This document shows, piece by piece, positions 7,946-17,115 of a DNA stretch of 37,106 bases; the first letter of the stretch is position 1; every line of letters starts with the position of its first letter. Source of the DNA: Crocinitomix sp. (GTDB taxonomy: Bacteria; Bacteroidota; Bacteroidia; Flavobacteriales_D; Crocinitomicaceae); contig WTCE01000104.1 of NCBI GenBank assembly GCA_013138735.1, forward strand, positions 1-37,106. Reading direction: 5' to 3'. The translations under genes and the position numbers were made by a program. Under the pieces are notes generated by a model. It had not been told where the DNA came from. It ran no database searches and saw nothing but the letters and a program-made list of their open reading frames with translations.

Positions 7946-8807
7946 TAAAAATGATTTTCTTAAAAATAGCTAAAGTTCGCCTTTTGAAAAGGTGACCTGA
8001 TTTTGATTTAATTCCTTGCCATAAATATTTCAAGGCTGTTCGTTTGTCATTATTTATTGCTGCGGATAAAGCTGCAAGTGTTGTTAGTTCGCTCCATACA
8101 TGGCCCAGTATTGGAGCATTAACCTCAGAATCCTGTCTCAAATTGTCTATTAAAATATTGCGTGACGCTATTATGGTTTCGGGACTTGCCAATTGCATAG
8201 TGCGCTCACCGTGTTGTACAATGGCGGCTGTTACTTCGTTTGTGAAATGGAGTTTGTAACGCATGGCAACTTTTATAATCACCTCCCAATCTTCCCCAAT
8301 TTTTAAGTCTCTGTTTTCTGAAAAAGGAATTTCGAGTGCAACTGCTCTTTTTAAGTAAAACTGACAGGCGAATTTATTTTGCCGAATAACATTAGCGCGC
8401 AACGTATTAGCGAATAAAGGCGGAACTTGTTTTTTTATATCTCCATGTATTTCCTCATACCTGCTGTGAAAAAATGCAGGATCTTCTAGTTTGCTAATGG
8501 CATCAAACGCAACTTGCAAATGATTGGGATAAATTAAATCATCAGAGTCTAAAAAGAAAACGTAATCACCCAAAGCATTCTGAACCCCATTGTTCCTCGC
8601 TTTGCCACGTTCGCCATTTTCTTGATAAATGATTCTTATCCGATCGTCTTTGTACTTGTTTAATACAGCTTTTGTATCATCAGTACTTCCGTCGTCTACT
8701 ATTAATACTTCAAAATTGGTATAGGTTTGCGCAAGCACTGAATTAATGCTTGCCTCAATTAAATGGGCACGATTATAGGTTGGTATGATGATGCTAAAAA
8801 AAGGCAT
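7932..8807 (-). CDS. GT2-family glycosyltransferase
   Basis: A 291-residue inverting GT-A glycosyltransferase. The N-terminal block FSIIIPTYNRAHLIEASINS is followed by VLIVDDGSTDDT (nucleotide binding) and FFLDSDDL, the DXD-type metal site. A later GEDWEV supplies the ED catalytic-base motif. There are no transmembrane segments; the C-terminus is basic and may associate with the membrane. It follows an FkbM gene with a one-base stop/start overlap at 8807 and overlaps the following GT4 by 14 bases, forming the middle gene of the second FkbM-GT2-GT4 module. Confidence 0.9.
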   Translation of the reverse strand: MPFFSIIIPTYNRAHLIEASINSVLAQTYTNFEVLIVDDGSTDDTKAVLNKYKDDRIRIIYQENGERGKARNNGVQNALGDYVFFLDSDDLIYPNHLQVAFDAISKLEDPAFFHSRYEEIHGDIKKQVPPLFANTLRANVIRQNKFACQFYLKRAVALEIPFSENRDLKIGEDWEVIIKVAMRYKLHFTNEVTAAIVQHGERTMQLASPETIIASRNILIDNLRQDSEVNAPILGHVWSELTTLAALSAAINNDKRTALKYLWQGIKSKSGHLFKRRTLAIFKKIIFNAKA

Positions 8808-9613
8808 TAGTTAAACTTACGCATTATTATCTCGGCTTTATCATTCGGTATAAATACATAATCAGATAGGGCTAAATCTCCGTGAACACCAAATTCGCTG
8901 ATTTTTTCTAGTTTGATATTAGCTTGCTTACTAATCCTATAAATACTATAGTTGTGTTCCGCTAAAAGTTTCCAAATAGCATTTTGTCTTTCTAATCGTT
9001 CTTTATTATCGGCGGTATAAACAGGCAATATCTCACAGGTAATGATTGGATTACCATCCACTTCAAAAATTGATTGGAGCACTTCTAATTCTGCACCTTC
9101 CACATCAATTTTTATTAAATCAAATGGAACTGGCTCTTTCAGTTTTAAAGGGGTAGTCAATATATCAATAGCAGTACGGCTTTCATTCGCTCTAAAATTT
9201 TCAATAGTTGTGGCAGATGAATCACCCAAATCTTTCCCCAATAAATAGAGTTTACTTTTAGATTCAGAAGTGGATAAACCATAAGGATGAAGATGGCAAG
9301 CAACTATTTTATTTTTTTCAATCAAATCCAAAACATAATGAACACAGGCTGTATTGGGTTCAAATCCTACATAGACTGAATCTGGAAAAAGTGATTTCCA
9401 TTTTAATAACGTTTGCCCTACGTTAACACCAACATCTAAAAAACGAAAATCAGGACCTCCCAATTTTTCCAATACTTGATCCATCCAAGGTTCTGAATCT
9501 ACAAAATGTGTAAAACCTAAACCTTTATGCACAGGAACTTTATACATGGTGTCCCTAACCTTTAGAGGATAGGTTTTGTAGACTCCTAACTTATTAATGA
9601 TGCGTTTAATCAT
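8807..9613 (-). CDS. FkbM-family SAM methyltransferase (second FkbM of the operon)
   Basis: 268 residues. SAM motif I is FLDVGVNVGQTLL (58-70), the acidic motif is YVGFEPNTACV (81-91), and the FkbM signature FDLIKIDVEGAELEVLQ spans 164-180. It heads the second FkbM-GT2-GT4 module. It overlaps the upstream glycosyltransferase by 8 bases (9606-9613) and the downstream GT2 by one base. The N-terminal 50 residues differ from the other two FkbM proteins here, so the three are likely to act on different sugars or positions rather than being recent identical duplicates. Confidence 0.88.
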   Translation of the reverse strand: MIKRIINKLGVYKTYPLKVRDTMYKVPVHKGLGFTHFVDSEPWMDQVLEKLGGPDFRFLDVGVNVGQTLLKWKSLFPDSVYVGFEPNTACVHYVLDLIEKNKIVACHLHPYGLSTSESKSKLYLLGKDLGDSSATTIENFRANESRTAIDILTTPLKLKEPVPFDLIKIDVEGAELEVLQSIFEVDGNPIITCEILPVYTADNKERLERQNAIWKLLAEHNYSIYRISKQANIKLEKISEFGVHGDLALSDYVFIPNDKAEIIMRKFN

Positions 9614-10727
9614 GGTGTTGTATAATTAAAGCGTTGATAGCTGCTATCTTATTCGGATAGCTGTTTTCTAAAGCAAATTCCTTCCGCTTTTTGGCTAAGT
9701 CGACATGGTTATAAGCTACTAAATTATTTTTTATGGTCTTAAATTTAGTGAGAGTATCAACACTGTTTTTCGCCATTATAATAATGTCTTCAGAAGTGTT
9801 TTTGTGGGCGTCAATATAATTAGAGAGAGTAACGTTGCCCGAATAAAAATAGCCCATTAATTTATGCGGGCTACAGTGAATTTTTTCGTTTTCCTTTTTA
9901 AATAATACCAAGTTAATATGGCATTTAGAAAGATAACTTTGTAGTTCTTCGGGCGCTACCGTTCCAATGAAGTGAAGATTTGAAATTTGTTTTAATTCAG
10001 ACAATTCATTCAATTCTATTGTGTTCTTAGAAGCTAAATTGGATCCTGTTGTCGGGCCAATCATCATAAAATCAACATCCGGGTTTGCTGTTGCTAAATC
10101 GCGGAGCAAGTCATAATCAATATGGCGGTGAAAGTTTCCAGTATAAATAGCCCGAATTGAATTTGTACCGGGCAATTTTACTTCAGTTGTTTTTGCAAAT
10201 CCTTCAACATCTGCTGCATGATTAATTTCTATGCCTTTGCGGTAAGTTTCATGATCCTTTAAAACTAATTCAGTTACACCAATAAATAAATCTGATGTAA
10301 GCACAATATCTTTTTCAAAGCCACTATTCGGATGAAAATCTACCGTGTGATAAATTGTTTTTTCTGCAATCCAAACCGTTTGGTCAAAATAGCGATTGGG
10401 ATCGAAACTCCAAACAAGATCAAACTTTTCAACGCCACAAGCCTTCTGAATTTGCTTCGCTTGCTTTTTATAAGTTGCTTTTTGAATGGCTTTGGGTAAA
10501 TTATTAAGCCGTGGAAGTAGATTTACATAATCTACTTGAATTAAATTTGCTTTAATTTTTGTTGTTACACATTGAACAGTTCCAAATGGATTTTTAGAAA
10601 AACTGGATGCAGGATTTAAAAAGTAAACCGTATTATTTTTAGCCAAATAATTGGCGTAATGATGTTTTGAAACAAAGTTTTTTCCCCACGGTTCAGGCGA
10701 TATGAGCAGAATTACTTTATTGATCAT
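9606..10727 (-). CDS. GT4/TuaH-like glycosyltransferase
   Basis: A 373-residue GT-B-type protein opening INKVILLISPEPWGKNFVSKHH. The blocks LVWSFDPNRYFDQ, TIYHTVDFHPN and the donor-domain CSPHKLMGYFYSGNVTLSNY replace the classical EX7E region, a pattern like TuaH-type and related family 1/4 glycosyltransferases of cell-surface polymers. It carries no signal peptide or membrane segments. It occupies the GT4 position of the first FkbM-GT2-GT4 module, overlapping the GT2 gene by 11 bases and the next FkbM gene by 8. Family membership is less sure than for the other glycosyltransferases. Confidence 0.78.
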   Translation of the reverse strand: MINKVILLISPEPWGKNFVSKHHYANYLAKNNTVYFLNPASSFSKNPFGTVQCVTTKIKANLIQVDYVNLLPRLNNLPKAIQKATYKKQAKQIQKACGVEKFDLVWSFDPNRYFDQTVWIAEKTIYHTVDFHPNSGFEKDIVLTSDLFIGVTELVLKDHETYRKGIEINHAADVEGFAKTTEVKLPGTNSIRAIYTGNFHRHIDYDLLRDLATANPDVDFMMIGPTTGSNLASKNTIELNELSELKQISNLHFIGTVAPEELQSYLSKCHINLVLFKKENEKIHCSPHKLMGYFYSGNVTLSNYIDAHKNTSEDIIIMAKNSVDTLTKFKTIKNNLVAYNHVDLAKKRKEFALENSYPNKIAAINALIIQHHD

Positions 10728-11703
10728 CTTTCAAAAATAAGGCATAGTTCATTCGCTCTATTCGGTATGCTAAGCGATAAATAATTTTATTGCTAATCCA
10801 AATAAAGCGTTTTTTTGAAGCGACTGCCAAGGTGATTTTTTGCCAAAATGTGCCAAAACCCCAAGGATCTATTTGTTTTAGTTTTTTAAATTGTTCCGGA
10901 ATTTCAGCAGACCTACCGTCGGCATGTAAATGATTGAATAATTCGCGATAATGATAGCGGTATTCACGCTTGCGCATTAATCGAGAAATTTGCACATCCC
11001 GATCATATTTTTCGTAAATATTGAGTTTACCAATTAACATGCGTGTGTGTTGCAAGTGTATTCCATCTGCATGAATTCTATAATAAACATTCCGTGTTGG
11101 CGATCCATAAATGGTGTCGGCCTTTTTGGCGATTCGCATCCATAAATCCCAATCTTCTGTCCCTCTTAAAAGTTCGCTTTCATCAAAATAACCAACAGAT
11201 TGAAAGAAACTTTTTTTAACCAGAACGGTATTGGTGTTTACCGCGCATGAATGATAGAGTGCTTTGAAAAAAGCGTTTCCCGTCATTTTTCCAGAAAGCC
11301 AATCATAGCTTTCTAATTGCGGATCCTTTTCAGGATAGTAATAATAGCCCAAACCATATAAAAAATCTGGATTATAAGTTTCCAGTTCTTTAATTTGTTC
11401 GGTTAATTTGTGCTTTAACCAAAGGTCGTCAGCATCTAAAAATGCAATATAAGTCCCCTTGCTTTCATGGATTCCGTAGTTCCTAGCAGAAGCTTGTCCG
11501 CCGTTTTCTTTATAGTGATAATGGATGCGATCATCATTTTTTTGAAATTCAGCAATTATTTCCGCCGAATTATCTGTTGAACCATCATCTACCAAATGGA
11601 GATTCCAATTAGTATAGGATTGTTTTAGAACTGACGTTATGGTTTCAGCTAAAAATTCACCTGCATTATAAACAGGAACCACTATGGAAACGAGGGGATT
11701 CAT
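10717..11703 (-). CDS. GT2-family glycosyltransferase
   Basis: A 328-residue inverting GT-A enzyme. VSIVVPVYNAGEFLAETITS opens the Rossmann-like domain, LHLVDDGSTDNS binds the nucleotide, YIAFLDADDLWL holds the DXD metal site and GTEDWDLWMRIA the ED catalytic motif. The C-terminal 100 residues are basic and rich in tyrosine and arginine, without clear membrane helices. Its start overlaps the FkbM stop by 4 bases (11700-11703). It is the middle gene of the first FkbM-GT2-GT4 module and is clearly related in domain order to the GT2 at 7932-8807. Confidence 0.9.
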   Translation of the reverse strand: MNPLVSIVVPVYNAGEFLAETITSVLKQSYTNWNLHLVDDGSTDNSAEIIAEFQKNDDRIHYHYKENGGQASARNYGIHESKGTYIAFLDADDLWLKHKLTEQIKELETYNPDFLYGLGYYYYPEKDPQLESYDWLSGKMTGNAFFKALYHSCAVNTNTVLVKKSFFQSVGYFDESELLRGTEDWDLWMRIAKKADTIYGSPTRNVYYRIHADGIHLQHTRMLIGKLNIYEKYDRDVQISRLMRKREYRYHYRELFNHLHADGRSAEIPEQFKKLKQIDPWGFGTFWQKITLAVASKKRFIWISNKIIYRLAYRIERMNYALFLKDDQ

Positions 11704-12497
11704 GATTGAATCGCAATAATGTTTTGAAACATGAAAATTTCATGAATGGGTTGCCATTCCCCCAACTCAATTAATCGATTTGTATCTAAGCGATAAAAGG
11801 TAAAACCTTCCAGTAATTCATAAAAGTCTTTGAGAAAACGACGCTTTACAATATTCACTTCGTTAAACTCAAATTGGATAATTTTAATGGCTTTGTTTTT
11901 AAGTAATTCGCTGGCGCCTTGTAGGGCTTCAAGCTCAAATCCTTCCGTATCAATTTTTAAAAAATCTATTTTTGAAATAGCGTTATTGCTACAATATTCA
12001 TCCAATGTAATGACCTTTATTTTTTCAGAAACAAGATTAGTGGTTTTGGCAATCGTCTTTAAAATTTCGGGGTCAGAAGTCGCTTGCTCACTTGTCGTAT
12101 TCTGGGCATCAAAAAATAATTCTAACTCACCGCTTGCAGCAGCAATGCCACAATTATTCAATACCACAGAATTCCCTAAATTATTTGCAAGTACTTTAAA
12201 TGTATTTGGATTGGGCTCAAAAACATGGATTGTACCATTGGGAAAACTTTTGCCAAGCAAAGTTGAATAAGCTCCTTTATTTCCACCAACATCAAACAGT
12301 ATGGGAGAATCACCCAATTTGCTGGGTAAGTATTTTTGCGTAAAATATTCCTCTCCAGAAGCTTTTAAAGAATAAGATTTGGTGATGCCGTTTTCGCTAT
12401 AACCAATTCGAATCAAATCTAACTTTGCTTTGCGCGCCGTAAACCGAATGAACCGCGCACCCATATTACCAATACCTAACTTCAGTTTTTTAATCAC
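11700..12497 (-). CDS. FkbM-family SAM methyltransferase (first FkbM of the operon)
   Basis: 265 residues. SAM motif I is FDVGGNKGAYSTLLG (68-82), the acidic motif is HVFEPNPNTFKVL, and IDFLKIDTEGFELEALQGAS (177-196) is the FkbM signature. It follows the flippase with a 4-base overlap (12494-12497) and starts the first FkbM-GT2-GT4 module. Its substrate is unknown; O-methylation of a glycan residue, possibly a capping one, is the contextual inference. Confidence 0.88.
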   Translation of the reverse strand: MIKKLKLGIGNMGARFIRFTARKAKLDLIRIGYSENGITKSYSLKASGEEYFTQKYLPSKLGDSPILFDVGGNKGAYSTLLGKSFPNGTIHVFEPNPNTFKVLANNLGNSVVLNNCGIAAASGELELFFDAQNTTSEQATSDPEILKTIAKTTNLVSEKIKVITLDEYCSNNAISKIDFLKIDTEGFELEALQGASELLKNKAIKIIQFEFNEVNIVKRRFLKDFYELLEGFTFYRLDTNRLIELGEWQPIHEIFMFQNIIAIQS

Positions 12498-13942
12498 TTC
12501 TTTTTTCGAATTAAACGGTCCTTAATTTGATCAAAGCTAATAAAATTCACGCGGACTAAAAACCAAGCGTAGAAAAGAATAATGCCGCTTTTAATGGCAA
12601 ACTGATAAATGTAATCCAATTCAATAAACGAAGTAAAATAACTTCCAACTACATAGACAATCCCAAAGACAAAAAGTACGGAGGACATTTTGGCTTTTGT
12701 AAATGGAATTGGATAGAGTTTTTGCGCGATTACGAATAAGGCCAAATTATTGATTAAGGTACTAATGAAGGTGGCAATTGCTGCGCCCATTAATGAATAA
12801 ATCGGAATCAACCAGAAATTTAAACCCACGTTAATTACAGCAGTAATAATGACAATTATAGGAATATATTTCGTTTTGTTTTTAAGATGCAATCCTGGAG
12901 AAAACATGCCCAAACCTGTGATCAAAACAGAGAGATAAAATATGGGCATTAATACACTCGCTTCATAATATTCGGGTTGTGTAAAAACGAATAAGGTTTC
13001 ATAAGAGAAAAATGCGAGGCATAAACCACCGAGTGTTCCTACACCTACAAATAGCCTCAAAATACGTCCTAAATTAACTTGGGTTCCTTCATCCTGATGC
13101 TTTTCGTAAATAAGGGGTGCCAATGCGGACTGGAAAGACACAATAATTAAGGAAATAATTGCCGAAAACTTAAAGGCCATGTCATAAATCCCTACTTCTG
13201 CCAGTGAACCCGACATTTCTTTAATGAAAATTCTATCCGTAAAACCAAGTGCTAAATATGCAATAGCTGCAGGTATTAATGGAACGCTAAAGCGGAGTAA
13301 TTTTTTAACTTCTAGTTTACCAATATAAAAGATGAGGTATTTTCTTAAATAATAAACTTGAAATAGGATTAGCGCTGGGGTGACTACTATTGTGGCCATA
13401 TAAACACTGTCAATGCGATAATTAAATCCCAATGCAAATAATAGAATGAAGCCAATATTTAAAATGGCATGCAAAAATGAGGTAAGGGTAAAGGCTTTTG
13501 TTTTACGTAAAAATTTAAGTTGAACACTTAAAGCATTGAATACGCCATTTAATGCCACCGCAAATAGACACCAGTAGTAAGTTGTGTCTTGGATTTTTTC
13601 ATCCTCAGAAAGTAGATTAATCACTTGGTCTTTAAAGACAAAAGCCAAAAGAATAAAAACCATGTAACTGAGAAAGTTGAACCAAAAACCACTTGAACCA
13701 ATTTCTTGTTGCTGTCGGCGTGTCAATCCTTTTTCAGTAATAAAGCGCCCAACTCCTTGGTAAATTTGGAAAGAAAAAAAGGCGGCACTAAAAGCGCCCG
13801 CAATTCCCAACATGGCCAAAATCCCATACTCGGCCTGAGTAAAATAATCCGAATAAAAAGGAATCAAAAGCAAGCTAACTCCCTTTGTGAGTAAGTTCGC
13901 AATCGTATACAATCCTCCTTCTTTAATTAAGTCACGTAGCAT
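12494..13942 (-). CDS. Oligosaccharide flippase (MOP/MATE superfamily, Wzx-like)
   Basis: A 482-residue inner-membrane protein with about 12-14 hydrophobic helices and the family N-terminal block GGLYTIANLLTKGVSLLLIPFYSDY, typical of polysaccharide_synt transporters that move undecaprenyl-linked repeat units to the periplasmic face. A polar amphipathic region around LKNKTKYIPI separates the two halves. It is the first gene of the nine-gene minus-strand operon, with a strong promoter match 24 bases upstream. A Wzx/Wzy-type pathway is therefore likely, although no initiating phosphoglycosyltransferase, chain-length regulator or outer-membrane exporter lies in the window. The gene symbol wzx is not assigned because members are too divergent. 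Confidence 0.9.
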   Translation of the reverse strand: MLRDLIKEGGLYTIANLLTKGVSLLLIPFYSDYFTQAEYGILAMLGIAGAFSAAFFSFQIYQGVGRFITEKGLTRRQQQEIGSSGFWFNFLSYMVFILLAFVFKDQVINLLSEDEKIQDTTYYWCLFAVALNGVFNALSVQLKFLRKTKAFTLTSFLHAILNIGFILLFALGFNYRIDSVYMATIVVTPALILFQVYYLRKYLIFYIGKLEVKKLLRFSVPLIPAAIAYLALGFTDRIFIKEMSGSLAEVGIYDMAFKFSAIISLIIVSFQSALAPLIYEKHQDEGTQVNLGRILRLFVGVGTLGGLCLAFFSYETLFVFTQPEYYEASVLMPIFYLSVLITGLGMFSPGLHLKNKTKYIPIIVIITAVINVGLNFWLIPIYSLMGAAIATFISTLINNLALFVIAQKLYPIPFTKAKMSSVLFVFGIVYVVGSYFTSFIELDYIYQFAIKSGIILFYAWFLVRVNFISFDQIKDRLIRKKK

Positions 13943-13966
13943 TCAAATAAAACGGATATTTTTGTA

Positions 13967-13996
13967 CAAATATAGGTCAACCGAGTAAACGTCAAA
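13967..13996 (-). promoter_or_regulatory. Promoter of the nine-gene glycan operon
   Basis: On the minus strand TTTG (plus-strand CAAA, 13993-13996), an 18-base spacer and TATATTTG (plus-strand CAAATATA, 13967-13974) form a strong Bacteroidota-type promoter. The -7 element ends 24 bases before the flippase ATG. No other comparable site is possible inside the operon between genes, because all of them overlap. Confidence 0.72.
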
Positions 13997-14032
13997 CGGC
14001 GTTTCATATTGGGTTATAAAGAAAGTATTGTT

Positions 14033-14620
14033 ATGGAGTTAATATTTGCGACACAAAATCAACATAAAGCCAGTGAAATTCAGAAATTGCTGCCCGCTTC
14101 AATTCAGGTAAAAACCTTAACTGAAATTGGGTGTGTGGACGATATTTCCGAAACAGCTCAGACGCTAGAAGGTAACGCTACTTTGAAATCTCAATATGTG
14201 GTAAAAAATTATCCGTCAGCAGACGGAGTGAATTGTTTTGCAGATGATACGGGACTGGAAATTTCAGCATTGAATGGTGAGCCAGGTGTTTATTCCGCCC
14301 GTTATGCTGGTGAGCAAAAACAATCAGAAGACAATATGGATTTAGTTTTGGAGAAACTCAAAGGTGTTTCGGATCGCTCGGCACAGTTTCGAACTGTAAT
14401 TTCTTTAATTATAAATGGCGAAGAAAAGCAATTTGAAGGCATTGCCACAGGAGAAATCACCTTAGAAAAGTCTGGAAAATCAGGTTTTGGATATGATCCA
14501 ATTTTTAAGCCTACAGGTTATGATCGCACGTTTTCTGAAATGAGCTTGGATGAGAAAAATAAAATTTCGCACCGTGGTATTGCCGTAAGAAAACTGGTGG
14601 AATATTTACATAGCCTTTAA
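14033..14620 (+). CDS. rdgB: XTP/dITP diphosphatase (Ham1/RdgB family)
   Basis: A nucleotide-pool sanitising enzyme that hydrolyses XTP, dITP and ITP to the monophosphate plus pyrophosphate. The 195-residue length matches E. coli RdgB (197). Visible family blocks are LIFATQNQHKASEIQ (3-17), FADDTGLEISAL (69-80), GEPGVYSARYAG (82-93), GFGYDPIF and the C-terminal SHRG. The reading frame opens at a TTG at 14009, but ATG 14033 gives the canonical start directly before LIFATQN. It is divergent from the glycan operon and followed by DUF4293 after 63 bases. Confidence 0.95.
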   Translation: MELIFATQNQHKASEIQKLLPASIQVKTLTEIGCVDDISETAQTLEGNATLKSQYVVKNYPSADGVNCFADDTGLEISALNGEPGVYSARYAGEQKQSEDNMDLVLEKLKGVSDRSAQFRTVISLIINGEEKQFEGIATGEITLEKSGKSGFGYDPIFKPTGYDRTFSEMSLDEKNKISHRGIAVRKLVEYLHSL

Positions 14621-14658
14621 AAAACCGTTTGAGCAGATGCAAAGAGCAATGAACATTG

Positions 14659-14666
14659 TATATTTG
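14659..14666 (+). promoter_or_regulatory. -7 element upstream of the DUF4293 gene
   Basis: TATATTTG is a full match to TAnnTTTG, 17 bases before the ATG at 14684. The nearest upstream TTTG (14628-14631) is 27 bases away, longer than the usual 17-23, so the -33 element is weak or absent. Confidence 0.45.
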
Positions 14667-14683
14667 TCAAAAATTTAATAGTT

Positions 14684-15184
14684 ATGATTCAAAGAGCACA
14701 AACAATATATTTGGCCTTCGCATTTGGCTGCATGGTTGTATTGTTGTTTTTTCCTATTTTTTCAATAGAAGCAAATAGCTTAGATGGAGACGTATTCTTA
14801 ACAGCATTTTTTGGGAAAGATGGACTTGTAGGTGACGGTTTACCAGCTGGTAGTTTCCCAATGTCCTATATCTTTATTGGGCTCGCTGTACTAACTTTTG
14901 CTTGTATCTTATTATTTAAGAAAAGACCACGACAGCTCTTATTGACACGTTTGAATTTTATTTTACACTTACTCTTAGTTATTGGAGTTTATAGCTTCTA
15001 TTATTTTGGAGCATCTTTAGTTGAAACAGGCGTGGCGAACGCGCATGGTGTTGAAGTTGATGTTGTATTTATCATGGAGTTAGGATTCTATTTCTTAATT
15101 CCAACCTTAGCCTTTTTATTCTTAGCCATTCGTGGCATTAAGCGGGATGAAAACTTAGTAAACTCTTTGGATCGTATCCGTTAA
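14684..15184 (+). CDS. DUF4293 family membrane protein
   Basis: A 166-residue inner-membrane protein with four hydrophobic segments (about 7-27, 58-80, 88-110 and 130-153) and the family-typical opening MIQRAQTIYLAFAFGCM. DUF4293 is a Bacteroidota family of unknown function. The stop is followed after one base by the ABC-F gene, so the two are very probably co-transcribed. No catalytic motif is visible. Confidence 0.88.
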   Translation: MIQRAQTIYLAFAFGCMVVLLFFPIFSIEANSLDGDVFLTAFFGKDGLVGDGLPAGSFPMSYIFIGLAVLTFACILLFKKRPRQLLLTRLNFILHLLLVIGVYSFYYFGASLVETGVANAHGVEVDVVFIMELGFYFLIPTLAFLFLAIRGIKRDENLVNSLDRIR

Positions 15185-15185
15185 T

Positions 15186-17075
15186 ATGAATTATTTATCA
15201 GTAGAAAATTTAACCAAATCATTTGGTGATCGCATCCTATTTGAAGACCTAACATTTGGAATTGACAAGGGAGAGAAAGTGGCCATTGTCGCCAAAAACG
15301 GGAATGGGAAATCGACCCTCTTAAAAATAATTTGTGGCGACGGAACCGAAGATAGTGGGCGTATTATCTTTCGAAAAGATGTGCGTGTAGACTATTTGGA
15401 ACAAGCTGAGAATTTTGATCCAGAAAAACTCATCTTTGACGAAGTATTGGCGACAGAAACCGTTGAAAATTTGGCGATTCGTGCTTATGAAGCGGCGATC
15501 AAAAATCCAGAAGATGCGGATGCCTATGAAAAGGCCTTTGAGCAAATGAACGCTACCAATGCCTGGGATTATGACGTAAAAGTAAATACCATTCTTTCTC
15601 AATTAAAAATTGAGAATAAAATGGCAGCAATTGGGACGCTTTCGGGTGGACAAAAGAAACGAGTGGCGTTGGCCAAAATCCTGATCAATGAACCTGATTT
15701 AATGATTTTGGATGAGCCTACCAATCATCTTGATTTGGATATGATTGAATGGTTAGAAACTTACCTAGCCAAATCAAAATCAGCCATTATGATGGTAACG
15801 CACGACCGCTATTTTTTAGAAGTGGTTTGTACGGCTATTATTGAATTAGAAGATCAAAAAATCTATAAATACAATGGAAATTTCTCTTATTATTTAGAGA
15901 AAAAAGCGGAACGCCAAGAAATGTTGGCAGCCACAATCGGTAAAGCAAAAAACTTGATGCGGACCGAATTGGATTGGATTAGAAGACAACCCAAAGCAAG
16001 AGGGACGAAGCAAAAAGCGCGAACAGATGCTTTTGTTGGTTTAAAAGAAACGGCCACGCAACATGTGCAAAAAGATGCCTTAGAGATTAGGGTTCAAATG
16101 AGTCGTCTAGGATCTAAAATTGTTGAGTTGCATAAATTAGGGAAATGGTTTGGCGATAAAAAAATCATTAACCAGCTGGATTATGGATTTAAGAGGGGAG
16201 AGAAACTAGGGATTGTTGGAGCGAACGGTACGGGGAAATCTACTTTTTTAAACATGTTAGTTGGAACGGAAGAACCTTCTAAAGGCAAAATTAGTGTAGG
16301 CGAAACAGTTGTGATGGGATATTACCATCAAAGTGGCGCCAACTTTAAAGCGGGTAAAAAAATGCTCGAAGTAATTACGGATATTGCAGAATTTATCCCT
16401 TTGGATAAAGGGAAAAGAATGTCGGCGGCGCAGTTTTTAGAAAAATTCTTGTTTCCGCGATCCATGCATTATATTGATGTGGATAAATTAAGTGGGGGCG
16501 AAAAAAAACGCTTGTATTTAATGACCATCTTAATGAAAAATCCAAATTTTCTAATTTTGGATGAGCCTACCAATGACTTGGATATTTTTATTTTGGGGGT
16601 ATTGGAAGATTATTTATTGCGATTTGAAGGTTGTTTAATCATTGTGTCGCATGATCGTTATTTCCTAGATAAGTTGGTTGATCATACGCTATATTTCAGA
16701 GGAGAAGGCGAAGTAAAAGACATTATTGGAAATTATACGGCCTATCGCAAATTCTTAAAGGATGAAGTAAGCGAAACGCGAAAGCTTGAAAAAGCAGCAA
16801 AGGAAAAAGCCAAAGAGAAAGCCAAAGAAATTCCTGCGGCAGCTAATCCTGATAAAAAGAAACTTAAATTATCTTATAAAGAACAGGTTGAATTTGACGG
16901 CCTAGAAGAGTTAATTGAAAAGTTAGGGATTGAGCGAGATGAATTAACGACCGCCCTAAATAGCGGAACGTTAGCTGGAGACGAAGCATCAACAAAAGCT
17001 ATTCGACTTGGCGCAGTTGGGCGAGAAATTGAAGAAAAAGAGTCGCGTTGGCTAGAATTGGCTGAGTACGCTTAA
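15186..17075 (+). CDS. ABC-F ATPase, Uup-like
   Basis: A soluble tandem-ATPase of 629 residues acting on the ribosome or related RNPs rather than in transport. Domain 1 has Walker A AKNGNGKS (36-43, with Ala in place of the usual first Gly), signature LSGGQ (152-156) and Walker B LMILDEP. The P-site tRNA-interaction motif linker includes RRQPKARGTKQKARTDAF (266-283). Domain 2 has Walker A GANGTGKS (345-352), signature LSGGE (435-439) and LILDEPTNDLD. A KEKAKEKAK-type basic segment and a C-terminal coiled coil (about 570-629) are features of the Uup branch. It follows DUF4293 with a one-base gap. The exact subfamily is inferred from the C-terminal extension. Confidence 0.92.
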   Translation: MNYLSVENLTKSFGDRILFEDLTFGIDKGEKVAIVAKNGNGKSTLLKIICGDGTEDSGRIIFRKDVRVDYLEQAENFDPEKLIFDEVLATETVENLAIRAYEAAIKNPEDADAYEKAFEQMNATNAWDYDVKVNTILSQLKIENKMAAIGTLSGGQKKRVALAKILINEPDLMILDEPTNHLDLDMIEWLETYLAKSKSAIMMVTHDRYFLEVVCTAIIELEDQKIYKYNGNFSYYLEKKAERQEMLAATIGKAKNLMRTELDWIRRQPKARGTKQKARTDAFVGLKETATQHVQKDALEIRVQMSRLGSKIVELHKLGKWFGDKKIINQLDYGFKRGEKLGIVGANGTGKSTFLNMLVGTEEPSKGKISVGETVVMGYYHQSGANFKAGKKMLEVITDIAEFIPLDKGKRMSAAQFLEKFLFPRSMHYIDVDKLSGGEKKRLYLMTILMKNPNFLILDEPTNDLDIFILGVLEDYLLRFEGCLIIVSHDRYFLDKLVDHTLYFRGEGEVKDIIGNYTAYRKFLKDEVSETRKLEKAAKEKAKEKAKEIPAAANPDKKKLKLSYKEQVEFDGLEELIEKLGIERDELTTALNSGTLAGDEASTKAIRLGAVGREIEEKESRWLELAEYA

Positions 17076-17093
17076 GAAATCCAATTTAAAAAT

Positions 17094-17107
17094 ATACCAA
17101 TCGGTAT
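17094..17107. promoter_or_regulatory. TetR operator O1 upstream of the regulator gene
   Basis: ATACCAATCGGTAT has five-base inverted arms ATACC/GGTAT around AATC. It is the exact reverse complement of the site at 17744-17757. It sits immediately upstream of the TACATTTG -7 element, overlapping the spacer and -33 region, where a bound repressor would block RNA polymerase. Regulation by the adjacent TetR protein is inferred from position and symmetry. Confidence 0.75.
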
Positions 17108-17115
17108 TTTATCAC

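Noticed and set aside
11830-12270. 146-residue reading frame antisense to the FkbM gene
   Set aside because: It lies wholly inside a well-supported gene on the other strand and mirrors its codon structure.
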